Assembly (NCBI GenBank): GCA_013003335.1
Contig: JABDJT010000384.1
Coordinates: forward strand, 1-6,830
Length of the DNA: 6,830 bases
DNA from: Verrucomicrobiales bacterium
GTDB taxonomy: Bacteria > Verrucomicrobiota > Verrucomicrobiia > Verrucomicrobiales > DEV007
Direction: 5' to 3'
Shown in pieces: positions 1 through 6,537 of the stretch (the first letter of the stretch is position 1; each line of letters starts with the position of its first letter). The position numbers and the translations under genes were made by a program. Below the pieces are notes generated by a model that was not told where the DNA came from, did no database searches, and saw only the letters and a list, made by a program, of their open reading frames with translations.

Positions 1-1364
1 GGCTTGATCCGCGCAGCAATCCAGGACGGCTTGTCGATCTCGATATCGACCGAAAATTTCGTCTCTGCCGGCCCTTTTGCGTGGCTGTGAGCGATCTCGC
101 CGTTCTTCACAATTTCGATCGCCTCAAAATCGAATCGCCCGTTCGCCGAAACGTCGACCTTTAAAGTGGCAGGCTTTGTCAGGGCGAGGGTGTCGCCCGG
201 CTGCGCCGCGTCAATCTTCAGGGTGATCCACGGACCGTTCGTGATGATCGATGATCCGTTTCGGAGCGATTTCAGAAACGATTCTTTGGTCAATTTTTCC
301 TCCGGATTGTTCCGCACATACACCCGCGAAAAATCGTAAATGAACCAGTCCGTCCCGGTGGAAAACGGAACGCGAATCCCGAGATTCAGGTATCGATAAA
401 ACGTATCTTCGTAACTTCCGCGATTTCCGCCGTCGAAGATATTCTGGGCATCGACACGACCGCCCAGCCAGTTCGGGATGTCCTCGTGACCGAACGAATT
501 GTGGCACCAAATCACTGTCCCGCCGTCCGCCCGCGCACGTTCGATCCCCGGCCGGAGCGGCGTTCCGTCCGTTCCCATTTTCGTGATCCCCGGCCCGAGG
601 CTGGCCGGCAAAATCCGCTTCGCCTGCTCAAGCAGCATCACGTGGCCGTAGCCCTCGCCGCCACCTCCGAAGTTGTGCCGGTATTCCTGCCCGCTGCCGA
701 ATTTCAGCGATTTCGTATCCAGTTTTTCCAGGTCGGCAGCCGTGTATTCATTCGAAATATAGGTCCGATCGACGATGGCCCGCTCCAGGTAGGAAACGAA
801 CACGACCCGCAGCCGGTCGGCAGCCGGAATTTCGCGGAGATAGCGATCGCATTCTTCGCGGGTCAGCCGGTTCAGGTGCAGATGGGTATTTCCCGCGATC
901 CAACCGTCGCGCTCCGGATCAAAAAGCTGCATTAATTTCAATTTCACTTCCGCCTCGTCAGATTCGAGTTTGGCGGAGGAAAACTCGATACCCGAGAACG
1001 CCTCGAACTTCAGTTTCCCTTTCGGCACCCGAATCTTTGTTTCACCCTTCGCCAGGACAAACCAGCCGAGCCTCTGTTTTTCCTGCGAGAGCCCCTGGCA
1101 ACGGGCCAGAAGTGGCGAGAGATCGAGCCACGGTGTTTGCGCGCCCTTCGAAACCGTCGGTTCAACCTCGGCGATGCGAATGCAGCCGGGGAGGGGAGCT
1201 TCAACTTCCGTGTTCAAGATTCGGACCGTGATTTCCCTCGAGTTTTCCGGATCTGGTGCGACAAGCCCCGCTTTCTCCATCGGCGTTTTCGGGCGGGTGT
1301 GCTCGTGCGCACCGGCCCAGCCGGCCAGGAAAAGCGCGGCGAGAATGAGCGCCGGCCGTTTCAT
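1..1364 (-). CDS. Secreted CehA/McbA-like PHP-domain metallohydrolase, C-terminus cut by window edge
   Basis: This frame is open from an ATG at 1364 to the left edge, giving 454 residues with no stop, so the C-terminus lies outside the window. Residues 1-19 (MKRPALILAALFLAGWAGA) form a signal peptide with a basic start, a hydrophobic core and an AGA cleavage site, so the protein is probably exported. Residues 20-150 look like a beta-rich N-terminal domain. A PHP-type metal site follows: GNTHLHLN at 158-165 (H161, H163), GQE at 225-227, GYGH at 238-241, WCHNSFGHE at 286-294 and STGTDW at 335-340. In the CehA/McbA family these positions bind the metals; members hydrolyse esters or phosphoesters, but most, like this one, have no known substrate. 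From about 380 a beta-sandwich-like tail begins. The start overlaps the stop of the upstream creatininase-family gene by 4 nt (ATGA), and no clear Shine-Dalgarno is visible, consistent with translational coupling. The family call is fairly safe; the reaction is unknown. Confidence 0.82.
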   Translation of the reverse strand, partial: MKRPALILAALFLAGWAGAHEHTRPKTPMEKAGLVAPDPENSREITVRILNTEVEAPLPGCIRIAEVEPTVSKGAQTPWLDLSPLLARCQGLSQEKQRLGWFVLAKGETKIRVPKGKLKFEAFSGIEFSSAKLESDEAEVKLKLMQLFDPERDGWIAGNTHLHLNRLTREECDRYLREIPAADRLRVVFVSYLERAIVDRTYISNEYTAADLEKLDTKSLKFGSGQEYRHNFGGGGEGYGHVMLLEQAKRILPASLGPGITKMGTDGTPLRPGIERARADGGTVIWCHNSFGHEDIPNWLGGRVDAQNIFDGGNRGSYEDTFYRYLNLGIRVPFSTGTDWFIYDFSRVYVRNNPEEKLTKESFLKSLRNGSSIITNGPWITLKIDAAQPGDTLALTKPATLKVDVSANGRFDFEAIEIVKNGEIAHSHAKGPAETKFSVDIEIDKPSWIAARIK

Positions 1365-2092
1365 GGAAAATAGGGTGGGTTTTCGGATTGCAGCTCGCCC
1401 GAAATGATCGTCTCAAATTTGCCCGAGATTCGTTCGACGATCCGCTCAAGAAACGCTTCGCCCTTCTCCGCAGTCGCCAGGGAAGGCTTTTGATCCTCCT
1501 GATCTTTCCACATGTCCGTCCGCACATTTTCCGGAAAACGGGCAAGCCCGATCGACGTTTCCCACTCCTGCGCGTGCCCCGGCATGTCCCACGGGATCTG
1601 CGTTCCGCCTTCAAGCAGTTCGTCGGCGTCGGCCTGGTTCAGGACATCCCAGTAGGGGAGAAAATGGAGGTTTGTGCCTTTGAATTCCCGCAAAAACTGA
1701 TCCCAGACTCCTTCGGTCGGTTTCACGTTTCCGCCATGCCCGTTCAGGACCAGAACGTTTTCAAAACCCGCCAGCACGACGCTTCGAATCAAATCATTCA
1801 GCACAGAAAAAAACGTTCCCGGCCGGACAGTGAGCGAGCCCGGGTGCGACATGTGATGTTCGCTGATCCCGACCTTCAGTCCTTCGGCGACCAACACCTG
1901 CGGACTCAATTTTTCCGCGACGGCCCGCGCGACGACGTTCACGCTGCGCCAGTCGTGTTCCATCGCCATGTGCTCGAGGTGCTGTTCGATCGCGGCCACC
2001 GGAATGATGCAGGCCTTCAGCTCGCCTGAATCCATCCGTTCCCGGAATTCCCGGCGGGTCAGTTTTTGGAGGCGGACTTCGGTGGACGGCAT
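1361..2092 (-). CDS. Creatininase-family metal-dependent amidohydrolase
   Basis: A 243-residue protein of normal length for the creatininase family, which hydrolyses cyclic amides and related bonds using a binuclear metal centre. Visible motifs in order are PVAAIEQHLEH at 31-41 (E36, H38), D47, GISEHHMSHPGSLTV at 75-89, VLVLNGHGGN at 113-122 (H119) and GHAQEWETS at 172-180 (H173, E178). These match the family's metal and active-site positions. The first motif reads EQHLEH where many members have EQHGPH. No signal peptide is present, so it should be cytoplasmic. I chose the ATG at 2092; an in-frame TTG at 2104 would add four residues but lies inside a repeat unit. Neither has a good ribosome-binding site. 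The stop overlaps the start of the PHP hydrolase by ATGA, so the two are probably co-translated. True creatininase activity is not implied: the family also includes FAPy deformylases, peptide-cleaving maturases and a keto-inositol hydrolase. Confidence 0.88.
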   Translation of the reverse strand: MPSTEVRLQKLTRREFRERMDSGELKACIIPVAAIEQHLEHMAMEHDWRSVNVVARAVAEKLSPQVLVAEGLKVGISEHHMSHPGSLTVRPGTFFSVLNDLIRSVVLAGFENVLVLNGHGGNVKPTEGVWDQFLREFKGTNLHFLPYWDVLNQADADELLEGGTQIPWDMPGHAQEWETSIGLARFPENVRTDMWKDQEDQKPSLATAEKGEAFLERIVERISGKFETIISGELQSENPPYFP

Positions 2093-2096
2093 AATA

Positions 2097-2139
2097 CGAA
2101 TCAACAGGGTTTGTTCGTCGAATCAACCCTGTTGCTTCG
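2097..2139. repeat. Inverted doublet of a 21-nt palindromic repeat unit
   Basis: Two 21-nt units, 2097-2117 and 2119-2139, are separated by one base. The consensus unit, shared with the locus at 6469-6511, is itself a near-perfect palindrome: arm CGAATCAAC, centre CCT, arm GTTGATTCG. The central triplet gives the unit direction. Here the first unit has AGG (minus orientation) and the second CCT (plus orientation), so the doublet is head-to-head and its inner parts pair (CAACAGGGTT at 2102-2111 with AACCCTGTTG at 2125-2134). Each unit differs from its best-matching consensus form at one position. The element ends 4 nt before the creatininase ATG at 2092. Its family is not one I can name. Confidence 0.8.
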
Positions 2140-2147
2140 ATTCGTGG

Positions 2148-2209
2148 GGTAGCACGGGTTTTCCAACCCGTGGCCAATCCGAATCACGGGTTGGAAAACC
2201 CGTGCTACC
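2148..2209. repeat. REPIN-like element: two inverted REP hairpins forming a perfect 25-bp inverted repeat
   Basis: The arms 2148-2172 and 2185-2209 are perfectly complementary over 25 bp around a 12-nt spacer. Each arm is also a hairpin by itself: an outer GTAG (or CTAC in the other arm), then an 8-bp stem CACGGGTT/AACCCGTG closed by a 4-nt TTCC or GGAA loop. A tetranucleotide GTAG beside a short palindrome, with two such units inverted, is the known architecture of REP sequences and REP doublets (BIME/REPIN) mobilised by TnpA-REP (RAYT) Y1 transposases. No such transposase gene is in the window, so mobilisation in trans is inferred. Transcribed from either strand, the stem could also act as a leader or transcript-end structure. 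It lacks a strong T-run, so I do not call it a terminator. Confidence 0.85.
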
Positions 2210-2269
2210 AAAACAAGGATGCGCGTTCGCGGAATTTCGCTCCGGCAACGACGGGGCTAGTTTCAAATC

Positions 2270-3586
2270 ATGACTCCGGCCTTTCTCGCGTTCCCCATTT
2301 TTGCGCTCACCTGGCCACCGGCTCTGCCGGACGGAAAATCGATCGTGACTGGCACCGATCCCAACCTGCTCGTTCCAACGGAGACGCTTCGCGAAAATGT
2401 AAAGATCGCGAAGACTGGGCCAACGGTTGATTTTCTCTACTACGACTGCCAGACCTATGAGGCGGAAGGGGGCGTCTGGTCGCACTGGGGAGACGGGTTG
2501 GTGGTCGGCGACATATTTTACTCCGCGGTGGGCGATCACATGTCTCCGGGCGGCAATGCGTTCGTCTACGGCTACGATTCGAAAACGAAAAAGCTGACGC
2601 AGCTGACCGACCTGCGATCGATTTTGAAACAGCCGGACGGTCATTACACCCCGGGAAAAATCCACAGCCAGATCGGACTGGGGAAAGACGGCTGGCTCTA
2701 CTTTTCGACCCACCGTGGCTCGACCCGCATTGCGTTTCACCCGACCGCGAATTTCAAGGGCGACTGGATTGTCCGGTATCATCCGGAAACCAAAAAGAGT
2801 GAGGTCGTGGCGTTCGCGCCGCTGGAAATGCAGTGCCTGCCGACCGGGCAACTCGATCCGGAGCGGCTGATTTTTTACGCCGGAACGGCTGATGGCCTGA
2901 AGGAGAAGGAGCCGCAGTTTTTGGCTTACGATTTGAGGAATCGGAAGGTGCTGGCGCAGCGGGATCGCGGTCCGGCGCGCGCGATGATCCAGTCCAAATC
3001 AAACGGTTGTGTTTATTTTCACGCGGAAAAGAGCGGCGCGCACCAGCTGTTGAAATTCGATCCGGAGAAGCCGGGCGAGTTTACTCCGATTGACGCGGAA
3101 GTGGGGCTTCGGGCCGCAACGCAGGAGTCGTCGAAAGGCAAGGTTTACACGATTGAGAAAAACAGCCTGTGGGAGTTCGATGTGAAGACGGAGACCGCGA
3201 AACTGCTCGGAGAAACGGCGGCTGCGTCGCGGGATTACATCACGAGCGTCGATCTTTGTCCGGCGACGGAGCGGTATTTCTACTACGTGCCCGGTTCCCA
3301 CGGAGGGGCGCAGAATGACGGCAGTCCGTTGATCCAATACGATCTCCAGACCGGCGAGCGGAAGGTGATTTGTTTTCTGGCTGATTTCTGCGAAAAGCGA
3401 GCCGGGTTCATCCCGATGGGTTCGTATTGCAGTGCGGTTTCGGAGGACGGTGGAACCGTTTTTATCACGTGGATGGGGAACGTCGGCGGGCCGGAAAAAG
3501 GACGCAACGGCCGTCCGGGAAAACTGAAGTTCAACACCAACGCGCTGACGGTGGTGCACATTCCGGAGAGCGAACGGCAGCCGTGA
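2270..3586 (+). CDS. Uncharacterised beta-propeller protein, probably exported
   Basis: A 438-residue protein with no catalytic family that I can name. Several recurring blade-like strands follow the pattern aromatic-x-Y/F-D-x-x-T/x-K: VYGYDSKTKK near 99-108, IVRYHPETKK near 167-176, FLAYDLRNRK near 217-226, LLKFDPEKPG near 260-269, LWEFDVKTET near 300-309 and LIQYDLQTGE near 354-363. This suggests a six- or seven-bladed propeller. Distinctive stretches are WSHWGDGLVVG (70-80), IHSQIGLGKDGWLYFSTHRG (131-150) and YYVPGSHGG (338-346). Residues 4-19 are hydrophobic and could be a signal peptide, but there is no basic n-region and the cleavage site is unclear. The start is constrained because an in-frame TAG lies at 2258-2260, just upstream of the ATG; no strong ribosome-binding site is visible. 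It diverges from the creatininase operon and converges on the cytochrome gene. The conserved His and Trp clusters could belong to a lyase or dehydrogenase-like active site, but I would not assign one. Confidence 0.85.
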   Translation: MTPAFLAFPIFALTWPPALPDGKSIVTGTDPNLLVPTETLRENVKIAKTGPTVDFLYYDCQTYEAEGGVWSHWGDGLVVGDIFYSAVGDHMSPGGNAFVYGYDSKTKKLTQLTDLRSILKQPDGHYTPGKIHSQIGLGKDGWLYFSTHRGSTRIAFHPTANFKGDWIVRYHPETKKSEVVAFAPLEMQCLPTGQLDPERLIFYAGTADGLKEKEPQFLAYDLRNRKVLAQRDRGPARAMIQSKSNGCVYFHAEKSGAHQLLKFDPEKPGEFTPIDAEVGLRAATQESSKGKVYTIEKNSLWEFDVKTETAKLLGETAAASRDYITSVDLCPATERYFYYVPGSHGGAQNDGSPLIQYDLQTGERKVICFLADFCEKRAGFIPMGSYCSAVSEDGGTVFITWMGNVGGPEKGRNGRPGKLKFNTNALTVVHIPESERQP

Positions 3587-3588
3587 AA

Positions 3589-6537
3589 TCAGTCACCGGA
3601 TTCCGCTGGCGGCTCTTCTTTAGCCTGCAAAATCCACTCCAGCAGCAGCGGCACGACTTTCGGATCGGGCGACTCCGGCCCGACCGGCGGCATTTTTCCA
3701 GGGCCGGTTTTCGAGCAGCGAATGAACATCACTGACTTCGATGGATCGCCCGGTTTGACGATGCGAACATCATCGCCCTCGAGCCCCTGGTTGCCGTGAT
3801 TCGGCTCGGCGTTGATGACACCGAATTTTTCCGGGCCCTGAAAATGCTGGAGATGCATCATCGCGTTTCCGCCTCCGGCTTCGCGGTGACAACCGCTGCA
3901 GCGGGCGTGCAGAAACGAGCGGGCGCGGGCGTCGATATCGGGATTGGTTTCGTCGAACGGATCGACGAGGCGGGAATTCGTCTCCGGCGTGCCACGCATC
4001 GTGGAGGTGCGTTTCGCCGCCCCGTGACGAAGAAACAGGCCGAGGTCATCCATCACGGCGAGCTGATTCTTGACGAACCCGTCGCCGTAATCGACGTCGA
4101 GATTCATCTGCGCGGTTTCGAGCCCGAGGATGAAATTCGCGGCGCGGCTGTGGCAGTTCATGCAATCGATCCGGCTGGGAATTTTCCAGGTCTTGCCGTC
4201 ATTGAGCGCGATTTCGCCGCCTTCCGTCGGGACGAGTTCGGCGTCGGTCTGGGCGTCATTCCAGGCGTAGCTGTAGCCGACCCATTCCTTGTCCTGCTTG
4301 GTCATGACACGGGTTTCGAGGCGTTTCCCGCCGAGCGAAAGAGTCTGGAACGCGACGCTACCATCCGGAAAATTCCAGCCGCGATTTCCGCCGAAAGGGA
4401 TCGTCGGATTGTCGGTCGGGACAGTCACAAAGCGGTCAATCTCCGCGCCATCCGCCCATTGCGGGACGATCACTTTGTAGGGCAGGGCTTCGTCGCGAAC
4501 TTCGTGATCAGCCACGTTTTTAAACAGCCCGGTCTGGCTGAGTTTTTTCGGAAACGGTTTCGCATCCGGATCGGGCGGATTCGGCACGAGCCGATAGAGA
4601 CCGCCGCCGTCGTTGGGGTTTCCGTGATGAGAAACCAGCAAATCGCCAGTGACTGGATCGTTGTTGAACTGGGAAATGCCGAGGGTGGTGTCGGCGATTT
4701 CCTCGTTCCAGGTGACCTTCTCGCCGTCGTGGCGACCTGCCCAAATCTTGCCGGTCGAATGATCGCCGTAGATATAGGCGCCCTTCAATTCGGGGAGCAC
4801 GTCGCCTTCGTAAACCATCCCGCCGGTCAGCGAGCGCGACACGCCGTGGTCGTGCTCGAAGGTCGGCGGCAGAAACGGATGCGGACCGCGCGGACGTTCT
4901 GCGTAAAATACGCCGCTGCCTTCCATCACGCTCCAGCCGTAATTTCCGCCCCGCTCGATCAGGTAAACCTGCTCCAGCAAATCCTGGCCGTTGTTCCCGA
5001 CCCAGAGTCGTTTCAACTTTTTGTCCCACACCATCCGCCACGGATTGCGCATTCCGTAGGCAAACGTTTCGGGACGCGCGTTTTCCAAATCGAGAAACGG
5101 GTTGTCCGGCGGGACGGAATAATTGCGGCCTTCGTCCGGATTTTCGATATCGAGCCGGAGGACTTTGGCGTGCAAAACGGACAGGTTCTGGCCGGTCAGC
5201 CGCGTGTCCGAATCGCCCGTGCCGTCGCCGCTGGTCACGTAAAAATAGCCGTCGTCATCGAAAGCCATCGCACCGCCGGTGTGGCCCCAGGTATCCCATT
5301 CGATGATTACCTTCATCGTCTCCGGGTAAACCGTGGCCGCCTTGTCGCGGGTCATCCGGTATTCGCGGATCTGAACGCGTCGTTGCTCTCGGGCCGAAGA
5401 CATCTGGCCAAACGCCGACAGGTAAAACCGGCCGTTTTCGGCGAATTTCGGGTGGAACTCGATGCTGTAAAACGTGTTTTCCGGCGACTGCATCAGCACC
5501 TCGGTCTCACCGGTCTTCCGGTCCAGTAACCGCACGAGGCGGGATCCTTTCGTGCCGGGAGGCTGGTCGATGAACAGCATCCGCTTCGTGTCCGGTTCGA
5601 ATTGGAAATCGATCAGGCGGGAGATTGGGATGTGCTCGAGTGCCCTTTGGGCGCGGTAGGGCAACGGCGGATCAGGCGAGCCGACGAGGTTGGTGTCCAG
5701 CCCGCCGATCTTTTGCAGATCCGCCGGCAGAGCCGTTTTCGGATCGAACACGCCTTCGAATTTGAGCGTGCCGTAGTTTTCGTGCTTGTGAAAATCGCGG
5801 ATCACCATCGTGTCCTCCGACACGGAAAGCTCGGCCTGTTGCTTGTTTTCGAAACGTGAATCGTAGTCGTATCGGCAGAGGGTGAACTTCCATTCATCGC
5901 CGATCTTCGGGGCACCACCGGTGGGTTTGAAATCGGTCCACGGGATCCGGCCTTCCACCTGCCAGCCGGTGTCGGCCTTGTCGTCGTTCAGCGTGCCGTT
6001 CACCACCACTTTCACCGCGTGTCCGAAACGGTCCTTGTTCTTGTAGGTGTCATACTGCCCCGGTTCACGATCCGGATAGTAAATGTCGAGCAGCGTCCCA
6101 AGCGGCGTGGCCTGCAGCTCGTAGTAACCCGTCTGGTCGGGGGAGGGTTTGAAAAACAGCTCGAAGACATCATCCAGCCAGAGTTCCCCGTCCCGTTCCT
6201 TCCGCGTCGCCCGCAAATCGCCGTCCTCCATCTCCGCGAAGTAGTAGAGATACTTCGCATCCCACAGCAGCTTCGCTTTCGTCGAGGTTGTGGCTTCCGT
6301 GTCGCCTTCCTTCACCCACGGCATCACAAAATTCGGGATCTCTGCGGCGTGCCGCCAGGCCGGGTCGTCCGCTTTCCCGTCGAGGCGGATGGGTGTTTCG
6401 GTCTGGCGGCAGGGGTAAGGTTCTGCGGAAAACGCCGGTGCGGCGAGAAGCCCGATCAGTCCGAAAAACGATCCAACCCTGTTGATTCGGCGAACCAACC
6501 CTGTTGATTCGTCTTCGCGATTTTTTTGAAATCTCAT
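3589..6537 (-). CDS. Exported CBM9 / PQQ-type sugar dehydrogenase / diheme cytochrome c fusion
   Basis: A 982-residue three-module protein. Residues 1-38 are a signal peptide with an unusually long basic n-region and the core FFGLIGLLAAPAFSA. Residues about 40-265 resemble a CBM9-like carbohydrate-binding domain: ETPIRLDGKADDPAW near 47-61, then WDAKYLYYFAEMED and WLDDVFELFF. Residues about 305-652 are a glucose/sorbosone-dehydrogenase propeller: HTGGAMAF from H419, YGMRNPWR at 494-501 (R497), and GNNGQDLLEQVYLIERGGNYGW from 514. H419 and R497 correspond by motif to the catalytic His and Arg of soluble PQQ glucose dehydrogenases. Residues about 655-982 resemble the SO2930-type diheme cytochrome family, with CMNCH (792-796) and CSGCH (880-884); M949 in KMPP may be an axial ligand. 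The likely role is periplasmic oxidation of a sugar with internal electron transfer to heme. The ATG at 6537 overlaps the upstream stop (ATGA) and has a weak AAGAGA ahead of it. Residues 9-23 are encoded by a repeat doublet. PQQ and substrate are inferred. Confidence 0.9.
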   Translation of the reverse strand: MRFQKNREDESTGLVRRINRVGSFFGLIGLLAAPAFSAEPYPCRQTETPIRLDGKADDPAWRHAAEIPNFVMPWVKEGDTEATTSTKAKLLWDAKYLYYFAEMEDGDLRATRKERDGELWLDDVFELFFKPSPDQTGYYELQATPLGTLLDIYYPDREPGQYDTYKNKDRFGHAVKVVVNGTLNDDKADTGWQVEGRIPWTDFKPTGGAPKIGDEWKFTLCRYDYDSRFENKQQAELSVSEDTMVIRDFHKHENYGTLKFEGVFDPKTALPADLQKIGGLDTNLVGSPDPPLPYRAQRALEHIPISRLIDFQFEPDTKRMLFIDQPPGTKGSRLVRLLDRKTGETEVLMQSPENTFYSIEFHPKFAENGRFYLSAFGQMSSAREQRRVQIREYRMTRDKAATVYPETMKVIIEWDTWGHTGGAMAFDDDGYFYVTSGDGTGDSDTRLTGQNLSVLHAKVLRLDIENPDEGRNYSVPPDNPFLDLENARPETFAYGMRNPWRMVWDKKLKRLWVGNNGQDLLEQVYLIERGGNYGWSVMEGSGVFYAERPRGPHPFLPPTFEHDHGVSRSLTGGMVYEGDVLPELKGAYIYGDHSTGKIWAGRHDGEKVTWNEEIADTTLGISQFNNDPVTGDLLVSHHGNPNDGGGLYRLVPNPPDPDAKPFPKKLSQTGLFKNVADHEVRDEALPYKVIVPQWADGAEIDRFVTVPTDNPTIPFGGNRGWNFPDGSVAFQTLSLGGKRLETRVMTKQDKEWVGYSYAWNDAQTDAELVPTEGGEIALNDGKTWKIPSRIDCMNCHSRAANFILGLETAQMNLDVDYGDGFVKNQLAVMDDLGLFLRHGAAKRTSTMRGTPETNSRLVDPFDETNPDIDARARSFLHARCSGCHREAGGGNAMMHLQHFQGPEKFGVINAEPNHGNQGLEGDDVRIVKPGDPSKSVMFIRCSKTGPGKMPPVGPESPDPKVVPLLLEWILQAKEEPPAESGD
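6469..6511. repeat. Direct doublet of the 21-nt palindromic repeat, inside coding sequence
   Basis: Units 6469-6489 and 6491-6511 are separated by one base and differ from each other at a single position (T or A at the fourth base). On the plus strand both read CGA(T/A)CCAAC, CCT, GTTGATTCG, so they are in direct orientation, unlike the inverted doublet at 2097-2139. The unit matches that locus at about 20 of 21 positions. It lies in frame within the cytochrome-fusion gene and encodes residues 9-23, including VRRINR, in front of the hydrophobic core of the signal peptide. Confidence 0.82.

Larger units (their letters stand above)
2093..2269. other. Divergent intergenic region, mostly repeats
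   Basis: These 177 bases separate the minus-strand creatininase operon from the plus-strand propeller gene and must hold, or lie close to, promoters for both. About 105 bases are repeat: the 21-nt palindrome doublet (2097-2139) and the REPIN-like inverted repeat (2148-2209), only 8 nt apart. The remaining non-repeat stretch, 2210-2269, has no convincing sigma70-type -35/-10 pair on either strand by eye. If the minus-strand promoter lies in 2210-2269 or further right, both repeats are in the 5' leader of the creatininase transcript. Confidence 0.75.

Noticed and set aside
1388..2029. A 213-codon plus-strand frame opposite the creatininase-family gene.
   Set aside because: It is a reverse-complement-phase shadow of a gene with intact creatininase motifs.
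2148..2209. The inverted repeat as a bidirectional intrinsic terminator.
   Set aside because: It lies between two divergent genes, where no terminator is needed, and lacks a T-run. The REP-doublet architecture explains it better.
2123..2851. A 242-codon minus-strand frame opposite the start of the propeller gene.
   Set aside because: It is in the same reverse-complement phase as the propeller gene, runs through the REPIN element and shows no family motif.
3574..3584. A short palindrome (ACGGC, A, GCCGT) at the convergent stop codons as a possible terminator.
   Set aside because: The usable stem is only about 4 bp and there is no T-run on either strand.
3796..5529. A 577-codon open frame on the plus strand opposite the cytochrome fusion.
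   Set aside because: Its codons are exact reverse complements of the sense codons, so stops arise only from rare TTA, CTA and TCA codons in this GC-rich gene. It has no recognisable motifs, while the minus frame has clear domains.
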